The position numbers and the translations under genes are program-made. This document shows positions 18,879 through 27,862 of a stretch of 64,000 nt of DNA, in pieces. The notes under the pieces are model-generated. The model did not search any database and was not told the origin of the DNA. It was given only the letters and a program-made list of their open reading frames with translations. Source of the DNA: Dysosmobacter welbionis (GTDB lineage: Bacteria; Bacillota; Clostridia; Oscillospirales; Oscillospiraceae); contig NZ_CP034413.3 of assembly GCF_005121165.3 (NCBI RefSeq), forward strand, positions 124,001 to 188,000, given 5' to 3'. How positions within the stretch are numbered: the first letter of the stretch is position 1; each line of letters opens with the position of its first letter.

Positions 18879-20092
18879 ATGGACCGCATCATCCTGCACT
18901 GCGATCTGAACAGCTTTTACGCCTCCGTGGAGCTGCGGAGCCGACCAGACCTGCAGAACGTGCCCGTGGCGGTCTGCGGAGATCCCACCTCCCGCCACGG
19001 CATCATCCTGGCCAAGAATGAACCGGCGAAAAAATTCGGCGTCCAGACGGCGGAAACCATCTGGCAGGCCAAGAAAAAGTGCCCGGAGCTGGTGCTGCTG
19101 CCACCCCACCACAAACTGTACCGGCAGGTCTCCAAAGAGGTCAACACCATCTACGAGCAGTACACGGACCTGGTGGAGCCCTTCGGCATCGATGAGAGCT
19201 GGCTGGACGTCACCCATACCCTCCACCTCTTCGGCGGTGATGCCAAGGCCCTGGCAGACCATCTGCGGCAACGGATGAAGCAGGAGATGGGACTGACCCT
19301 CTCAGTGGGGGTCTCCTTCAACAAGGTGTTTGCCAAGCTGGGCAGCGACTACCGGAAACCCGACGCCACCACTGTCGTCTCCCGGGAGAACTGGCAGAGG
19401 CTGGTCTGGCCTCTGCCGGTGGGGCGCTGCTGTACGTGGGGGGCGCCGCCCGGAAGATTTTGGCCCAGTTCGGCGTGAAGACCATCGGAGAGTTGGCGGC
19501 CTGCAAGCGGGATGCCCTGGAGACCCTGATGGGCAAAATGGGCGTCCAGCTCCACGACTATGCCAACGGGCTGGACACCGATCCAGTCCGCTCCCGGTAC
19601 GAGCCGGAGATGGTGAAGTCCGTTGGCAACGGCACTACCTTCCCGAAAAACCTCACCACCGCAGAGCAGGTGCGGGGCGGCGTCGCCGTGCTGGCGGACT
19701 CCGTGGCCACCCGACTGCGGCACAGCGGGCTGTATGCCGGCGGCGTCCAGGTGACGGTGCGGGATCCCCAGTTCCATGACCGCTCCCGTCAGATGCAGCT
19801 CTCCGCCCCCACCCACCTGATCCGGGAGCTGACGGCGGCGGCCATGGACCTGACCGGCCAGCTGTGGAAACCCCCGGCTCCCGTGCGGGCCCTGACTGTT
19901 ACCGCCATCCATCTGGTTCGGTCGGAGGACGCCTATGAACAGGTAGACCTGTTCACAGCTGGGGCGGCGCCCAAAAAAGAAAAACAGGAAAAGCTGGAGG
20001 CGGCTATGGACCGCCTCCGTGGAAAGTTCGGGACCGACGTCATCTCCTACGGCGCGGCCCGTCCAGAGAAAGAGGAGGATCCCCTGCCATGA
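18879..20092 (+). CDS. dinB: DNA polymerase IV (Y family), interrupted by a one-base frameshift
   Basis: Translesion polymerase. The first part (18879-19424) has IILHCDLNSFYASVELR with the catalytic Asp, VSKEVNTIYEQYTDLVEPFG, and the second catalytic pair in IDESWLDVT. The second part (from about 19424, another frame) continues LLYVGGAARKILAQFGVKTI, an HhH motif, and the little-finger domain GNGTTFPKNL. The break is in GTGGGGCGC at 19420-19427; one extra G would join both into a normal protein of about 404 residues. The start has AAAGGAGG. It overlaps the next gene by four bases (ATGA). Most likely a consensus error (see der), otherwise a pseudogene. Confidence 0.9.
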
Positions 20093-20676
20093 CAATAGAC
20101 GAGGAAAAACAGCAGCTCCGGGCTACGATCCGGCGCCTCAGCGCCCAGCTCCCCTTCCGGTACCGGGAAGCAGCGGACCGGGCCATCGCCCGCCATCTCC
20201 TGGCTCTTCCAGAGTATCGCAGTGCCGGAGCGGTGTTCTGCTTCGTCTCCGCCGGGCGGGAGATCGACACCCGTCCCATCCTGGAGCAGACTCTGGCAGA
20301 CGGCAAGATGCTGTGCGTCCCTCTGTGTGTGGCGGATGGCATCATGGAGCTGCGGGCCATCCGCGACCTGAAGGAGCTCTTCCCCGGCGCCTACGGCATT
20401 CTGGAGCCTCCGGCAGACAGCCCTGCCCTCTCCCCGGACCAGATCGACCTGGCGGTGATCCCCTGTGTCACCTGCAGCCGGGAGGGCCGCCGTCTGGGGC
20501 GGGGCGGCGGCTATTACGACCGCTTCCTGGCCCACTACCGGGGCGCGGCGGTTCTGCTGTGCCGGGAGCGGCTGCTGCGCCAGGAGATCCCCTTCGGCGT
20601 CCACGACTATCCCATCCCCTGGGTGCTGACAGAAGCCGGACTTTTTGAGGACGGCACGCCATCCCGGCTGGAATGA
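20089..20676 (+). CDS. 5-formyltetrahydrofolate cyclo-ligase
   Basis: Converts 5-formyl-THF to 5,10-methenyl-THF using ATP. 195 residues, normal length. Key features: KQQLRATIRRLSAQLPF at the N-terminus, FCFVSAGREIDTRPI, DLAVIPCVTCSREGRRLG and the nucleotide-binding GRGGGYYDRFL at about residues 137-147. It overlaps dinB by four bases and lies upstream of glyA, which feeds the same one-carbon folate pool; glyA has its own leader. Confidence 0.94.
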   Translation: MTIDEEKQQLRATIRRLSAQLPFRYREAADRAIARHLLALPEYRSAGAVFCFVSAGREIDTRPILEQTLADGKMLCVPLCVADGIMELRAIRDLKELFPGAYGILEPPADSPALSPDQIDLAVIPCVTCSREGRRLGRGGGYYDRFLAHYRGAAVLLCRERLLRQEIPFGVHDYPIPWVLTEAGLFEDGTPSRLE

Positions 20677-20845
20677 CTGGGAAAAGGTCCGCCTCCCACA
20701 AAATCGTCAAAATATTCCCACTATCTCTACAACATTTTGTGGGGGTATTACCTCTTGTTCCCTTGACAGGTCCCTGGAACTCTGATAAGCTGGAAAAGGC
20801 TTATATTTTCCGGAAGACCGGATCACACGAAGGAGGACCCCTGCA

Positions 20846-22099
20846 ATGATCCAGGACATCATGGACTTTCTCTCCCAGGCCGACCCCGAGGTGGGGGCAT
20901 CTATTCAGAAGGAATTCGACCGGGAGCAGCACAACATTGAGCTGATCGCCTCCGAGAACATCGTCAGCAAGGCCGTCCTGCTGGCCATGGGCACTTGTCT
21001 CACCAATAAGTATGCGGAGGGCTATCCTGGAAAGCGGTATTACGGAGGCTGCTATGCCGTGGACGTGACGGAGGAGCTGGCGCGGCAGAGGGCCTGTCAG
21101 CTGTTCGACTGTGCGCACGCCAATGTCCAGCCCCACTCCGGCGCCAACGCCAATCTGGCGGCGTTCTTTGCCCTGCTGCAGCCCGGTGACACAGTGCTCA
21201 GTATGAATCTGGCCCATGGCGGCCATCTGAGCCACGGCAGCCCGGTGAACATCTCCGGCAAATATTTCCGCATCGTTCCCTATGGCGTGTCTGACGACAC
21301 AGAGACCATCGACTACGAGCAGGTGATGGCCATCGCCAAGGAGTGCCGCCCCAAGCTGATCCTGGCAGGGGCCAGCGCCTATCCCCGCACCCTGGACTTT
21401 GCCAAGTTCCGGGAGATCGCCGACGCAGTGGGCGCCCGGCTGATGGTGGACATGGCCCACATTGCGGGTCTGGTGGCCGCCGGTGTTCATCCCTCCCCCA
21501 TCCCCTACGCCGATGTGGTGACCACCACCACCCACAAGACATTGCGGGGTCCCCGGGGCGGCATGATCCTGTGCAATGACGACGACCTGTACAAAAAGAT
21601 CAACTCCGCCGTGTTCCCCGGCACACAGGGCGGTCCGCTGGAGCATATCATCGCCGCCAAGGCCGTGTGCTTGGGCGAGGCGCTGAAGCCGGAGTTCCGG
21701 GCCTATGGGCGGCAGGTGGCTGCCAACGCCGGGGTTCTGGCGGAAAAGCTGATCGAGCAGGGCTTCCGGCTGGTCTCCGGCGGCACGGACAACCATCTGA
21801 TTCTGGTGGACACCCGGCACTTTGGCCTCACCGGCAAGGAGTATGAGCACCGGCTGGATGAGGTAGGCATCACGGTGAACAAGAACACCATCCCCAACGA
21901 CCCGGAGAAGCCCTTCGTCACCAGCGGTATCCGGGTGGGCACTCCCGCCGTCACTACCCGGGGCTTCCGGGAGCCGGAGATGGCGGAGATCGCCCGGTGG
22001 ATGGGCCTCATGGCAAAAGAGGACTATGCGGACCATGCGGAGCAGGTCCGTGCGGAAGTGGCGGAGCTGTGCAAGCGGTTCCCGCTCTATCAGGACTAA
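20846..22099 (+). CDS. glyA: Serine hydroxymethyltransferase
   Basis: PLP enzyme making glycine and 5,10-methylene-THF from serine. 417 residues, normal length. It has [50 protein letters not shown] and the PLP-lysine motif [14 protein letters not shown] (Lys about residue 229). The start follows AAGGAGGA. The leader 20677-20845 has a 10-bp hairpin (20695-20704 with 20733-20742) and TTGACA at 20763-20768 with only a poor -10 (GATAAG). It is closed by a terminator at 22171. Confidence 0.98.
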   Translation: MIQDIMDFLSQADPEVGASIQKEFDREQHNIELIASENIVSKAVLLAMGTCLTNKYAEGYPGKRYYGGCYAVDVTEELARQRACQLFDCAHANVQPHSGANANLAAFFALLQPGDTVLSMNLAHGGHLSHGSPVNISGKYFRIVPYGVSDDTETIDYEQVMAIAKECRPKLILAGASAYPRTLDFAKFREIADAVGARLMVDMAHIAGLVAAGVHPSPIPYADVVTTTTHKTLRGPRGGMILCNDDDLYKKINSAVFPGTQGGPLEHIIAAKAVCLGEALKPEFRAYGRQVAANAGVLAEKLIEQGFRLVSGGTDNHLILVDTRHFGLTGKEYEHRLDEVGITVNKNTIPNDPEKPFVTSGIRVGTPAVTTRGFREPEMAEIARWMGLMAKEDYADHAEQVRAEVAELCKRFPLYQD

Positions 22100-22170
22100 A
22101 ACAACCCCCGCGGAGGCAAAGGCACCCCCGCACAGGGGCATCAACCAAATACCGTTCATGAGTAGAGCAT

Positions 22171-22204
22171 GAGGCCACCGTAAATCACCCGGTGGCCTTG
22201 CTTT
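22171..22204 (+). terminator. Terminator of glyA
   Basis: GGCCACCG (22173-22180) pairs with CGGTGGCC (22190-22197), followed by TTGCTTT. The rest of the gap 22100-22397 shows no gene; base composition falls from here onward. Confidence 0.7.
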
Positions 22205-22339
22205 GCATGATACAAGTTGACGCCCTTATTAGCCCTGATAGGCACTACCCCCCTCAGTGGTTTCCTGGTGAACGCTAGCACCCCCCATGCGTGACAACCT
22301 CCAAAACACCAGTCAGATCAAAGCTATCAAGACATAAAA

Positions 22340-22393
22340 TACCCCCACCCAATTCGGGCAAGTCTCATCAACTTGCTCAAATTGGGTGGGGTA
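22340..22393 (-). terminator. Terminator of the TRAP/transaldolase operon
   Basis: CCCCACCCAATT (22343-22354) pairs perfectly with AATTGGGTGGGG (22380-22391); read on the minus strand it is followed by TATTTTATG. It lies 5 bases past the dctM stop. Confidence 0.82.
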
Positions 22394-22397
22394 TTCA

Positions 22398-23669
22398 TCA
22401 CAAAATGCTAGGGAGCCACTGTGTCAATTGTGGGATAAATGTGACCAGCATCAATGCCACCAATGAGATAATCAGCGTGGGGATCATTGTGCGAATAGTC
22501 TTGGACAAACTGGTTTCTCCGATTTGATTACAGACCAACAGACATAATCCTACCGGAGGTGTCACCAAACCGATACAGAGGTTAAAACTCATCATCACAC
22601 CAAAAGTCAAAGGATCAATATTAAAAACCGGTAAAAGCGGAGTCAGAAGGGGCGTCATCATGATAATGGCAGCACTGGCCTCCATCAACATACCAATAAT
22701 CAAGAAAAGCAGATTCAGCAACAGCAAAATCACGGCCTTACTGCTGGTAATAGAGGTGAAGAATTCCAGCATTTGCTGAGGCAATCCCGATGTGACCACC
22801 ACATAACTGGATGCTTTTGACAAGCCAACCAACATCATAATAGTCGCAGTAGAAATAGATGTCTCCACAAAAACTTGAGGAATGTCCTTCCATGTCAGGT
22901 CTTTGTAAATCAATCCACTGACAAAGAGTGCATAGGCAACGGAGACCGCTGCCGCTTCTGTCGGCGTAAAAATGCCTCCAAAAATGCCTCCCAAAATAAT
23001 AATTGGCATCAGCAAGGCCCAAATACCGTTCTTGAAAGCCCGCAGGATCTCTATGGGGCTGCTTTTCCGATAAGACGGGAGATCATGCTTTCGACCGTAA
23101 ATAAGGCAGTAAACTGCAATGGCACACGCTAAGAGAATGCCCGGCAAAACCGAACCAATAAACAGTGACGCCACAGAGACTGTGCTGACACTTGCATAAA
23201 CAATAAGGGGGATGGATGGAGGAATGATCGGACCTAAAATAGAAGAAATAGAAGAAATCGCCGTAGCAAATTCATCCGGGTATCCCGATTTTTTCATTGC
23301 GGGGATCGTAATGCCACCAATGGCAGAGGCCGTCGCCACACCAGAACCTGAGATAGCACCGAACAGCGTAGAGGACAAAACAGTTACCACTCCCAAGCTG
23401 CCTTTGATTTGCCCAATCAACGCATTTGCAATGTTGATCAGTTTCTCGGTAATACTTCGGGACATTAGACTCCCTGCCAAAATAAAAAAAGGAATTGCCA
23501 GCAAAGAGCTAGAATTCATGCCAGCAAAGAGTTTTTGTGGCAACACGATCAGCGCCATATCCGCCATATGGAGCGCTACCAGAGTACCGATTCCCAAGGC
23601 AATAAAAATGGGAACACCAAGGAAAGATAAGACCAGCAAGAAGATGATCACCACAACTCCCACATTCAT
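22398..23669 (-). CDS. dctM: TRAP transporter large permease (DctM)
   Basis: The sodium-coupled translocating subunit. 423 residues with about 12 hydrophobic segments. DctM hallmarks: LLAIPFFILAGSLMSRS, FGAISGSGVATASAIG, SSILGPIIPPSIPLIVYAS and MSFNLCIGLVTPPVGLCL. Its start overlaps the dctQ stop by four bases. The substrate is unknown; the co-operonic enzymes suggest a sugar acid or similar polyhydroxy acid. Codon use is AT-rich compared with the flanking core genes. Confidence 0.95.
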   Translation of the reverse strand: MNVGVVVIIFLLVLSFLGVPIFIALGIGTLVALHMADMALIVLPQKLFAGMNSSSLLAIPFFILAGSLMSRSITEKLINIANALIGQIKGSLGVVTVLSSTLFGAISGSGVATASAIGGITIPAMKKSGYPDEFATAISSISSILGPIIPPSIPLIVYASVSTVSVASLFIGSVLPGILLACAIAVYCLIYGRKHDLPSYRKSSPIEILRAFKNGIWALLMPIIILGGIFGGIFTPTEAAAVSVAYALFVSGLIYKDLTWKDIPQVFVETSISTATIMMLVGLSKASSYVVVTSGLPQQMLEFFTSITSSKAVILLLLNLLFLIIGMLMEASAAIIMMTPLLTPLLPVFNIDPLTFGVMMSFNLCIGLVTPPVGLCLLVCNQIGETSLSKTIRTMIPTLIISLVALMLVTFIPQLTQWLPSIL

Positions 23670-24160
23670 TCTTCTTTCCCTCCTTTACGAAAGTCCCTGA
23701 CTTGCTTGAAAATCACTTCAACTGAAGTCAAAATCATCAGGACGGTTCCAATCGGCAGACACAGATAAGGAATCGACATAGGAACGCCTAGTCCCACAGA
23801 AAGATTATTTGCTCCAGTCTTTACCAAATCAATAGAATATACCAGTAAAAAGCAGAGGAAAACCACACCTATCAAAGTTGAAATAACTGTGCTCAGCATT
23901 CTCCAGCGCGGCTTCAGCAGATGAATCAATGCATCGATTTGCAGATGGCTATTTCGTCGTATACCAATTGCAGAAGCCAGCATCACCTGAAAGATAAATA
24001 AATACCGAGCCAGTTCCTCGCTCCATGCGGTAGCATGTGCAAAGACATAGCGCAAAATAACCTGATAGATCATGACAACCAGCATTACTGCTACTGAAAT
24101 GCATAGCAGCGCTTTTTCTATTTTTTCCACAATATCTAAAAATTTTGAATATGCCTTCAT
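23666..24160 (-). CDS. dctQ: TRAP transporter small permease (DctQ)
   Basis: 164 residues with four membrane helices. The DctQ pattern is LLCISVAVMLVVMIYQVILR then the conserved TAWSEELARYLFIFQVMLAS, and RRNSHLQIDALIHLL. It supports DctM in the membrane. It overlaps dctM (ATGA) and lies 141 bases after dctP, with a hairpin in that gap. Confidence 0.93.
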   Translation of the reverse strand: MKAYSKFLDIVEKIEKALLCISVAVMLVVMIYQVILRYVFAHATAWSEELARYLFIFQVMLASAIGIRRNSHLQIDALIHLLKPRWRMLSTVISTLIGVVFLCFLLVYSIDLVKTGANNLSVGLGVPMSIPYLCLPIGTVLMILTSVEVIFKQVRDFRKGGKEE

Positions 24161-24198
24161 TTTTTCTTTTGCCTCCTGTCACAGCTGAGACTTAGAAC

Positions 24199-24226
24199 AA
24201 AAAGCCCGACAGATGCCGGGCTTTTG
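24199..24226 (-). terminator. Intra-operon terminator between dctP and dctQ
   Basis: AAAAGCCCG (24200-24208) pairs with CGGGCTTTT (24217-24225), with T run on the minus strand side. A partial terminator here would make the binding protein more abundant than the membrane subunits, as is usual for such transporters. Confidence 0.7.
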
Positions 24227-24301
24227 TGTCCATTTCAAGTTGCGGCAAGGGCCTGCTGCCGCCGACCCAGCGGATACAAACCAATGCCTGCTACATGAAA
24301 A

Positions 24302-25330
24302 CTACGAATTAGCCGGATCCATTGCCTTGATGCGGCCCACCCAATCCGCCAAGTTGGGGAAGTTTGTCTCTGCAAAGGTATCAAAGTAATCTGCAAACGC
24401 TTTTGTATCCACTTCGATGACCTCACAGCCCTCATCGAGAACTTTCTGCTCCGCTTCTTGGTCTCTCTGCTTCTGAACTGCGCTGATTTCCTGACCAGCG
24501 TACTCCGCTGCCTCTATCACTGCATTCTGAATCTCCTCTGGGAGGCTGTTAAAATAGGTCCGGTCCATCATGAAAAGGTTGCAGCTATATACATGATTGG
24601 TTTTGATCCAGTATTTACAGACTTCATCAAAGGAATAGTTCAGAGAATCCGCAAAGGGGTTTTCCTGTCCCTCCACGGTATTCTGCTGCAGTGCAGTATA
24701 TACCTCGTTCATAGCCAGAGGAGTCGGTGAGGTATTCAGCCACTGCCAAGTTTTCAGGTAAACCTCCAGATTGGGTACTCTGAGTTTGAAACCTTTGAAA
24801 TCATCAATGGTCTCCATTTTCTTTGTAGCTGTGACAACGCGGGGACCACGATAGGCTCCGCCCATCAGTTTAAATCCAGAAGCTTCTCCGGCTGCCTCTT
24901 TTATTTCATCCCCCAGATCGCTGGACCATACTGCCATGAAGTGATCAGCTCCGCTGTACATATATGGCATAGCGTCAATATTTCCAAGTTCTGTAAATGG
25001 GGCCAGCACTCCCAGAGCTTCACATATGATGTCTGCCACGCCGGCAGACATACCTTCCAAGACTTCGGAGGTACTACCCAGACTGGCTCCACCATAAAGG
25101 TCGACCTGAACCTGGCCGCCTGTCAGTTCCTGAATTTTCTTCGCAAAAAGCACTGCCTGATCATAACAGTTGTCACCCTCCGTGGAATTTAGCGCACATT
25201 TCCACACATATGTGGCTTCCTGCTTTTTTCCCTCTGACCCTTTCTCACTGGCATTATTGCTTCCGCAGGCACTAAGCATCGGCAACAGCATAAGTGCTGC
25301 AAGTAATCCAGCAAATAATTTCTTTTTCAT
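24302..25330 (-). CDS. dctP: TRAP transporter solute-binding lipoprotein (DctP)
   Basis: 342 residues. Lipoprotein signal: MKKKLFAGLLAALMLLPML followed by lipobox LSAC, so it is anchored outside the membrane. Mature domain: YVWKCALNSTEGDNCYDQAV, GGQVQVDLYGGASLGSTSEV, KMETIDDFKGFKLRVPNLEV with the carboxylate-binding Arg, and TALQQNTVEGQENPF, which is strongly conserved in DctP. ATG 25330 has AGGAGGAC upstream and is preferred over the in-frame 25390. The protein is clearly related to, but not a copy of, the orphan SBP at 5763. Confidence 0.94.
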   Translation of the reverse strand: MKKKLFAGLLAALMLLPMLSACGSNNASEKGSEGKKQEATYVWKCALNSTEGDNCYDQAVLFAKKIQELTGGQVQVDLYGGASLGSTSEVLEGMSAGVADIICEALGVLAPFTELGNIDAMPYMYSGADHFMAVWSSDLGDEIKEAAGEASGFKLMGGAYRGPRVVTATKKMETIDDFKGFKLRVPNLEVYLKTWQWLNTSPTPLAMNEVYTALQQNTVEGQENPFADSLNYSFDEVCKYWIKTNHVYSCNLFMMDRTYFNSLPEEIQNAVIEAAEYAGQEISAVQKQRDQEAEQKVLDEGCEVIEVDTKAFADYFDTFAETNFPNLADWVGRIKAMDPANS

Positions 25331-25368
25331 AATGTCCTCCTGAAAATAATCTTTCCAGTCGTTGTATA

Positions 25369-26181
25369 TCAAAGCAATGGCAGCAGACACTGCGCAGATT
25401 TAGTCAGTGCAATGTCGCCGCTGGGAAACTGTAACACTTCCACACTGACATAGTCCTCATAGTCCACCGCATGAAGTGACTGCATGATTTTCGGGAAATC
25501 CAATCCGCAGTTCCCGGGATATAGGCGATTGTTATCACACAGATGCACATAGGAAAAATATCCTTTACTGCGTTGAATTTCTTTGAAAATGTCCGCATCC
25601 TGGATATTCATGTGAAATACATCCAACATAATCCGAAAATTTTGATATCCCACCCGGTCTACGATGTCTCGGCCTTCAGCGGTAGAATTAATAAAATTGC
25701 ACTGTAGGAAGTTGACGGGCTCCAAAGCGATTGTAACACCTTTGTCCTCCGCATAACTGGCCAACTGGCGAAAGGCATCCACGGCAAGATCTAGAGTCGT
25801 TTCCGGCGGGATCCCTGGTACTAGTTCTCCCCGCACACGGCCAATATTGACTTGGGCATGATAGGGAGCAGCACAGTCGATGAATTCCTTAAATCGTTTG
25901 ATGCAACGCAGGCGATTTTCAGGATTCGAACTACTTAAAGAAATATGATCCTGTGCCCATATCTCTCCTGTTGCCAACATGACAACTTCCAAACCATAGG
26001 TGCTAGTCAATCGGTTGAGCAGTTCGGGATCCAATTTTTGGGGGTCGCGAACCATCAATTCGATTCCTTGGTATCCATTTTCCGCTAAGTGTCGAAAGGA
26101 GTCCTCCAAACTTCCCTGATAAGCTGTCAGCAAAGGACTGGATTCCAAGTCTGGCATAGCTACCTGGTATGCTAGCTTCAT
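25369..26181 (-). CDS. Sugar phosphate isomerase/epimerase-like TIM barrel
   Basis: 270 residues of the AP-endonuclease-2/xylose-isomerase-like family. Seen: GYQGIELMVRDPQKLD, then ATGEIWAQD, KGVTIALEPVNFLQC (metal-binding Glu), IMLDVFHMNIQD (metal-binding Asp and His), SYVHLCDNNRLYPG (His) and a final VSVEVL (Glu), which together form the usual divalent metal site. ATG 26181 is chosen for the AGGAGGT six bases upstream. It likely epimerises or isomerises the imported sugar or acid; the substrate is unknown. It lies 38 bases before dctP. Confidence 0.87.
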   Translation of the reverse strand: MKLAYQVAMPDLESSPLLTAYQGSLEDSFRHLAENGYQGIELMVRDPQKLDPELLNRLTSTYGLEVVMLATGEIWAQDHISLSSSNPENRLRCIKRFKEFIDCAAPYHAQVNIGRVRGELVPGIPPETTLDLAVDAFRQLASYAEDKGVTIALEPVNFLQCNFINSTAEGRDIVDRVGYQNFRIMLDVFHMNIQDADIFKEIQRSKGYFSYVHLCDNNRLYPGNCGLDFPKIMQSLHAVDYEDYVSVEVLQFPSGDIALTKSAQCLLPLL

Positions 26182-26206
26182 AAACACACCTCCTATCCTG
26201 TTTTAG

Positions 26207-26332
26207 TATAGGGATGAGCAAAACGCAAGCTTTGCAAAGCCAATGCACAATATATAGATAGACTTTAGTAAGCCCGATAGTGGCATTATTGTATAGTCTC
26301 ATGAGCAAATCAATATTTTGCTCATCCCTATA
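26207..26332. mobile_element. 126-bp MITE-like element between two operon genes
   Basis: Perfect 17-bp inverted ends, TATAGGGATGAGCAAAA (26207-26223) and its complement at 26316-26332; no coding capacity. The first about 50 bases (GGGATGAGCAAAACGCAAGC...ACAATATATAG) match the outer end of the decayed IS at 27621-27838 closely, for example GTTTTGCTCA and CTATATATTGT in the complementary reading. TATA at both outer edges may be a target duplication or part of the repeat. It sits between the transaldolase and the TIM-barrel gene of one operon. Confidence 0.72.
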
Positions 26333-26353
26333 TTTTAGAAACAAGCCTTCCTT

Positions 26354-27409
26354 TTATCGGCACAGAAGCAGTCTGCGTTCCCGAACTGTAGACAGAACCC
26401 CGTCCCATGCAGTCAAGAAGCCATTATGAAACAGCTCAAAGGCCGGATGTGAAGAAAGGTCAGCGGCCACCAGACCATCTGCTTCATAGGCACGTCGGAA
26501 GGCCGGAATTTTTTCTTTAAGCTCTTCCAATTCCTCCGGACTGGCCATTGCATCGATTCGACTCAGAATTTCAGGATTTGTGCGGTTCATCTCATCAATG
26601 AAGTTCCAACCGCAGGTAACATGCATATCACCACCGACCATTTCTGTGAAATGTCTGGCAGCTCGGACGCCTCCCCCCATCAATTTACAGTTAAGCGTAG
26701 AATACTTTTCCTTCCAAATCTGATAGATTTTTTTAGACATTTCCGTCCCTGACTTCTCAACCAAGTCGGGAGAGATAGAAATGTGATTGGCTTCCACATA
26801 TTTTTTTGCATAATTTTCAAAAGGAGCCGCCAATGTGGTCACAAACAGCGTGGGGGCCGAACCAGCAATCTGTACTCCTCTGGCATATGCCTCAAACATC
26901 TGTACAGCATAGTAATTAGAAACGCCCGCTGTTGCCAAAACACACCTGCCTTCACTGGTCAGCTTTTCCATGGCTGCAATGCCAGCTAGCGTTGCTGAAA
27001 CCTTGACAACAATATTGGGGGAAATTTCATAGAAACGGTGAGCTTCCTGCAGGATAAAGTCAATGTCGTCATCCCGATAGGGATTTCCCTGAATGGCGAC
27101 CCAGCCCTTTTCGCCGCCAGTCTCCTGAAACAACGGCAAGAAAATCTCTGCGATTTTTGCGATCATTTCCTGATAGGCCAACGCCACTACTAGATGATCA
27201 TCCTCTGTCATCCGCACATAGCGGTCGATTGCGCTGAGCGCTGCGTCCTTTGTCTCCTCCGCTTTAAGCATATGAGAAAGATAGGTGGGGTTAGAGGTTG
27301 CTCCAAAAGTTCCCGCCTCAAGTCCCTTTTTTGCCTCGGAAGGCGTCGGATTGTTGACCCACATTCTAGTAGGGGTCTGCTCATTGATTCGTTCCAGATA
27401 GGTTTTCAT
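26354..27409 (-). CDS. Transaldolase family protein
   Basis: 351 residues. It resembles the transaldolase/Fsa aldolase superfamily: MWVNNPTPSEAKKGL, GTFGATSNPTYLS (conserved SNP), WVAIQGNPYRDDD, and the Schiff-base lysine region NIVVKVSATLAGIAAMEKL, then VLATAGVSNYYAVQMFEAYA. Longer than Fsa (220 aa) and close to TalB in length but divergent from it. ATG 27409 has AAGGA nearby; ATG 27439 lacks a site. It is first in a five-gene operon with a TIM-barrel isomerase and a TRAP transporter, so it probably cleaves or forms a sugar phosphate derived from the imported compound. Confidence 0.85.
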   Translation of the reverse strand: MKTYLERINEQTPTRMWVNNPTPSEAKKGLEAGTFGATSNPTYLSHMLKAEETKDAALSAIDRYVRMTEDDHLVVALAYQEMIAKIAEIFLPLFQETGGEKGWVAIQGNPYRDDDIDFILQEAHRFYEISPNIVVKVSATLAGIAAMEKLTSEGRCVLATAGVSNYYAVQMFEAYARGVQIAGSAPTLFVTTLAAPFENYAKKYVEANHISISPDLVEKSGTEMSKKIYQIWKEKYSTLNCKLMGGGVRAARHFTEMVGGDMHVTCGWNFIDEMNRTNPEILSRIDAMASPEELEELKEKIPAFRRAYEADGLVAADLSSHPAFELFHNGFLTAWDGVLSTVRERRLLLCR

Positions 27410-27498
27410 CGGCTTTTCCTTGCATCCTTTCTCTTTCATTTTTGAATTTCGACATCAGCGTTGTAATGTTGCCATGTTGTCATACAGCTCATGGTCAA

Positions 27499-27527
27499 AG
27501 TATAACATCTCTTATGGGAAAAAGCAA
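27499..27527 (-). promoter_or_regulatory. Promoter of the transaldolase/TRAP operon
   Basis: TTGCTT (27522-27527) and TATACT (27499-27504) on the reverse strand, spacer 17, about 85 bases before the transaldolase start. TTGTCATACA at 27477-27486, just downstream of the -10, and TTGTATG at 27560-27566 may be binding sites for the divergent GntR regulator. Confidence 0.65.
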
Positions 27528-27571
27528 GCATTTTATTGTTGAAAATATACACAAAGAAGTTGTATGCTTAT

Positions 27572-27601
27572 TTGACAACTTGACTGGGAATGATATATAA
27601 T
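27572..27601 (+). promoter_or_regulatory. Consensus promoter reading toward gntR
   Basis: TTGACA (27572-27577) and TATAAT (27596-27601) with an 18-base spacer. The transcript would run through the IS relic before reaching gntR at 27863, giving a leader of about 250 bases. Confidence 0.68.
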
Positions 27602-27620
27602 ACAATCTATACTTATCAGC

Positions 27621-27838
27621 TTAACGCAGTCGGACACAAAATGCAGTGGCGGCTCTTGCCATGCGCATGAAGTTCTGATCTCCGGTTTTTCTACAATTGA
27701 AGCGGAAACAAGACTCGTCCAGATACGCCTGAAGCTGCTGGCAGCGACCGTGATTAGATTCCCAGTAAAGATGACTTTTCAGATGCACCCTATATATTGT
27801 ACCTTAATTTTGCAAGGCTTGCGTTTTGCTCAACCCTC
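27621..27838 (-). mobile_element. Decayed insertion sequence with transposase C-terminal fragment (IS1595/ISXO2-like)
   Basis: The reverse strand from about 27793 to the TAA at 27621-27623 reads VHLKSHLYWESNHGRCQQLQ, then AYLDESCFRFNCRK and ends CVRLR. The pattern LQxYLDExxFRFNxRK is typical of the end of ISXO2-like DDE transposases (IS1595 family). The catalytic part is missing. Directly to the right (about 27790-27838) lies an IS end that matches the MITE at 26207, so an internal deletion fused the upstream tip to the transposase tail. No intact second inverted repeat was found left of 27621. Confidence 0.65.
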
Positions 27839-27862
27839 AATAAACGATATTAGGAGAGGATT

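Noticed and set aside
20677-20845. Glycine riboswitch or T-box upstream of glyA
   Set aside because: Only a simple 10-bp hairpin is present; none of the conserved glycine aptamer or T-box sequences was found.
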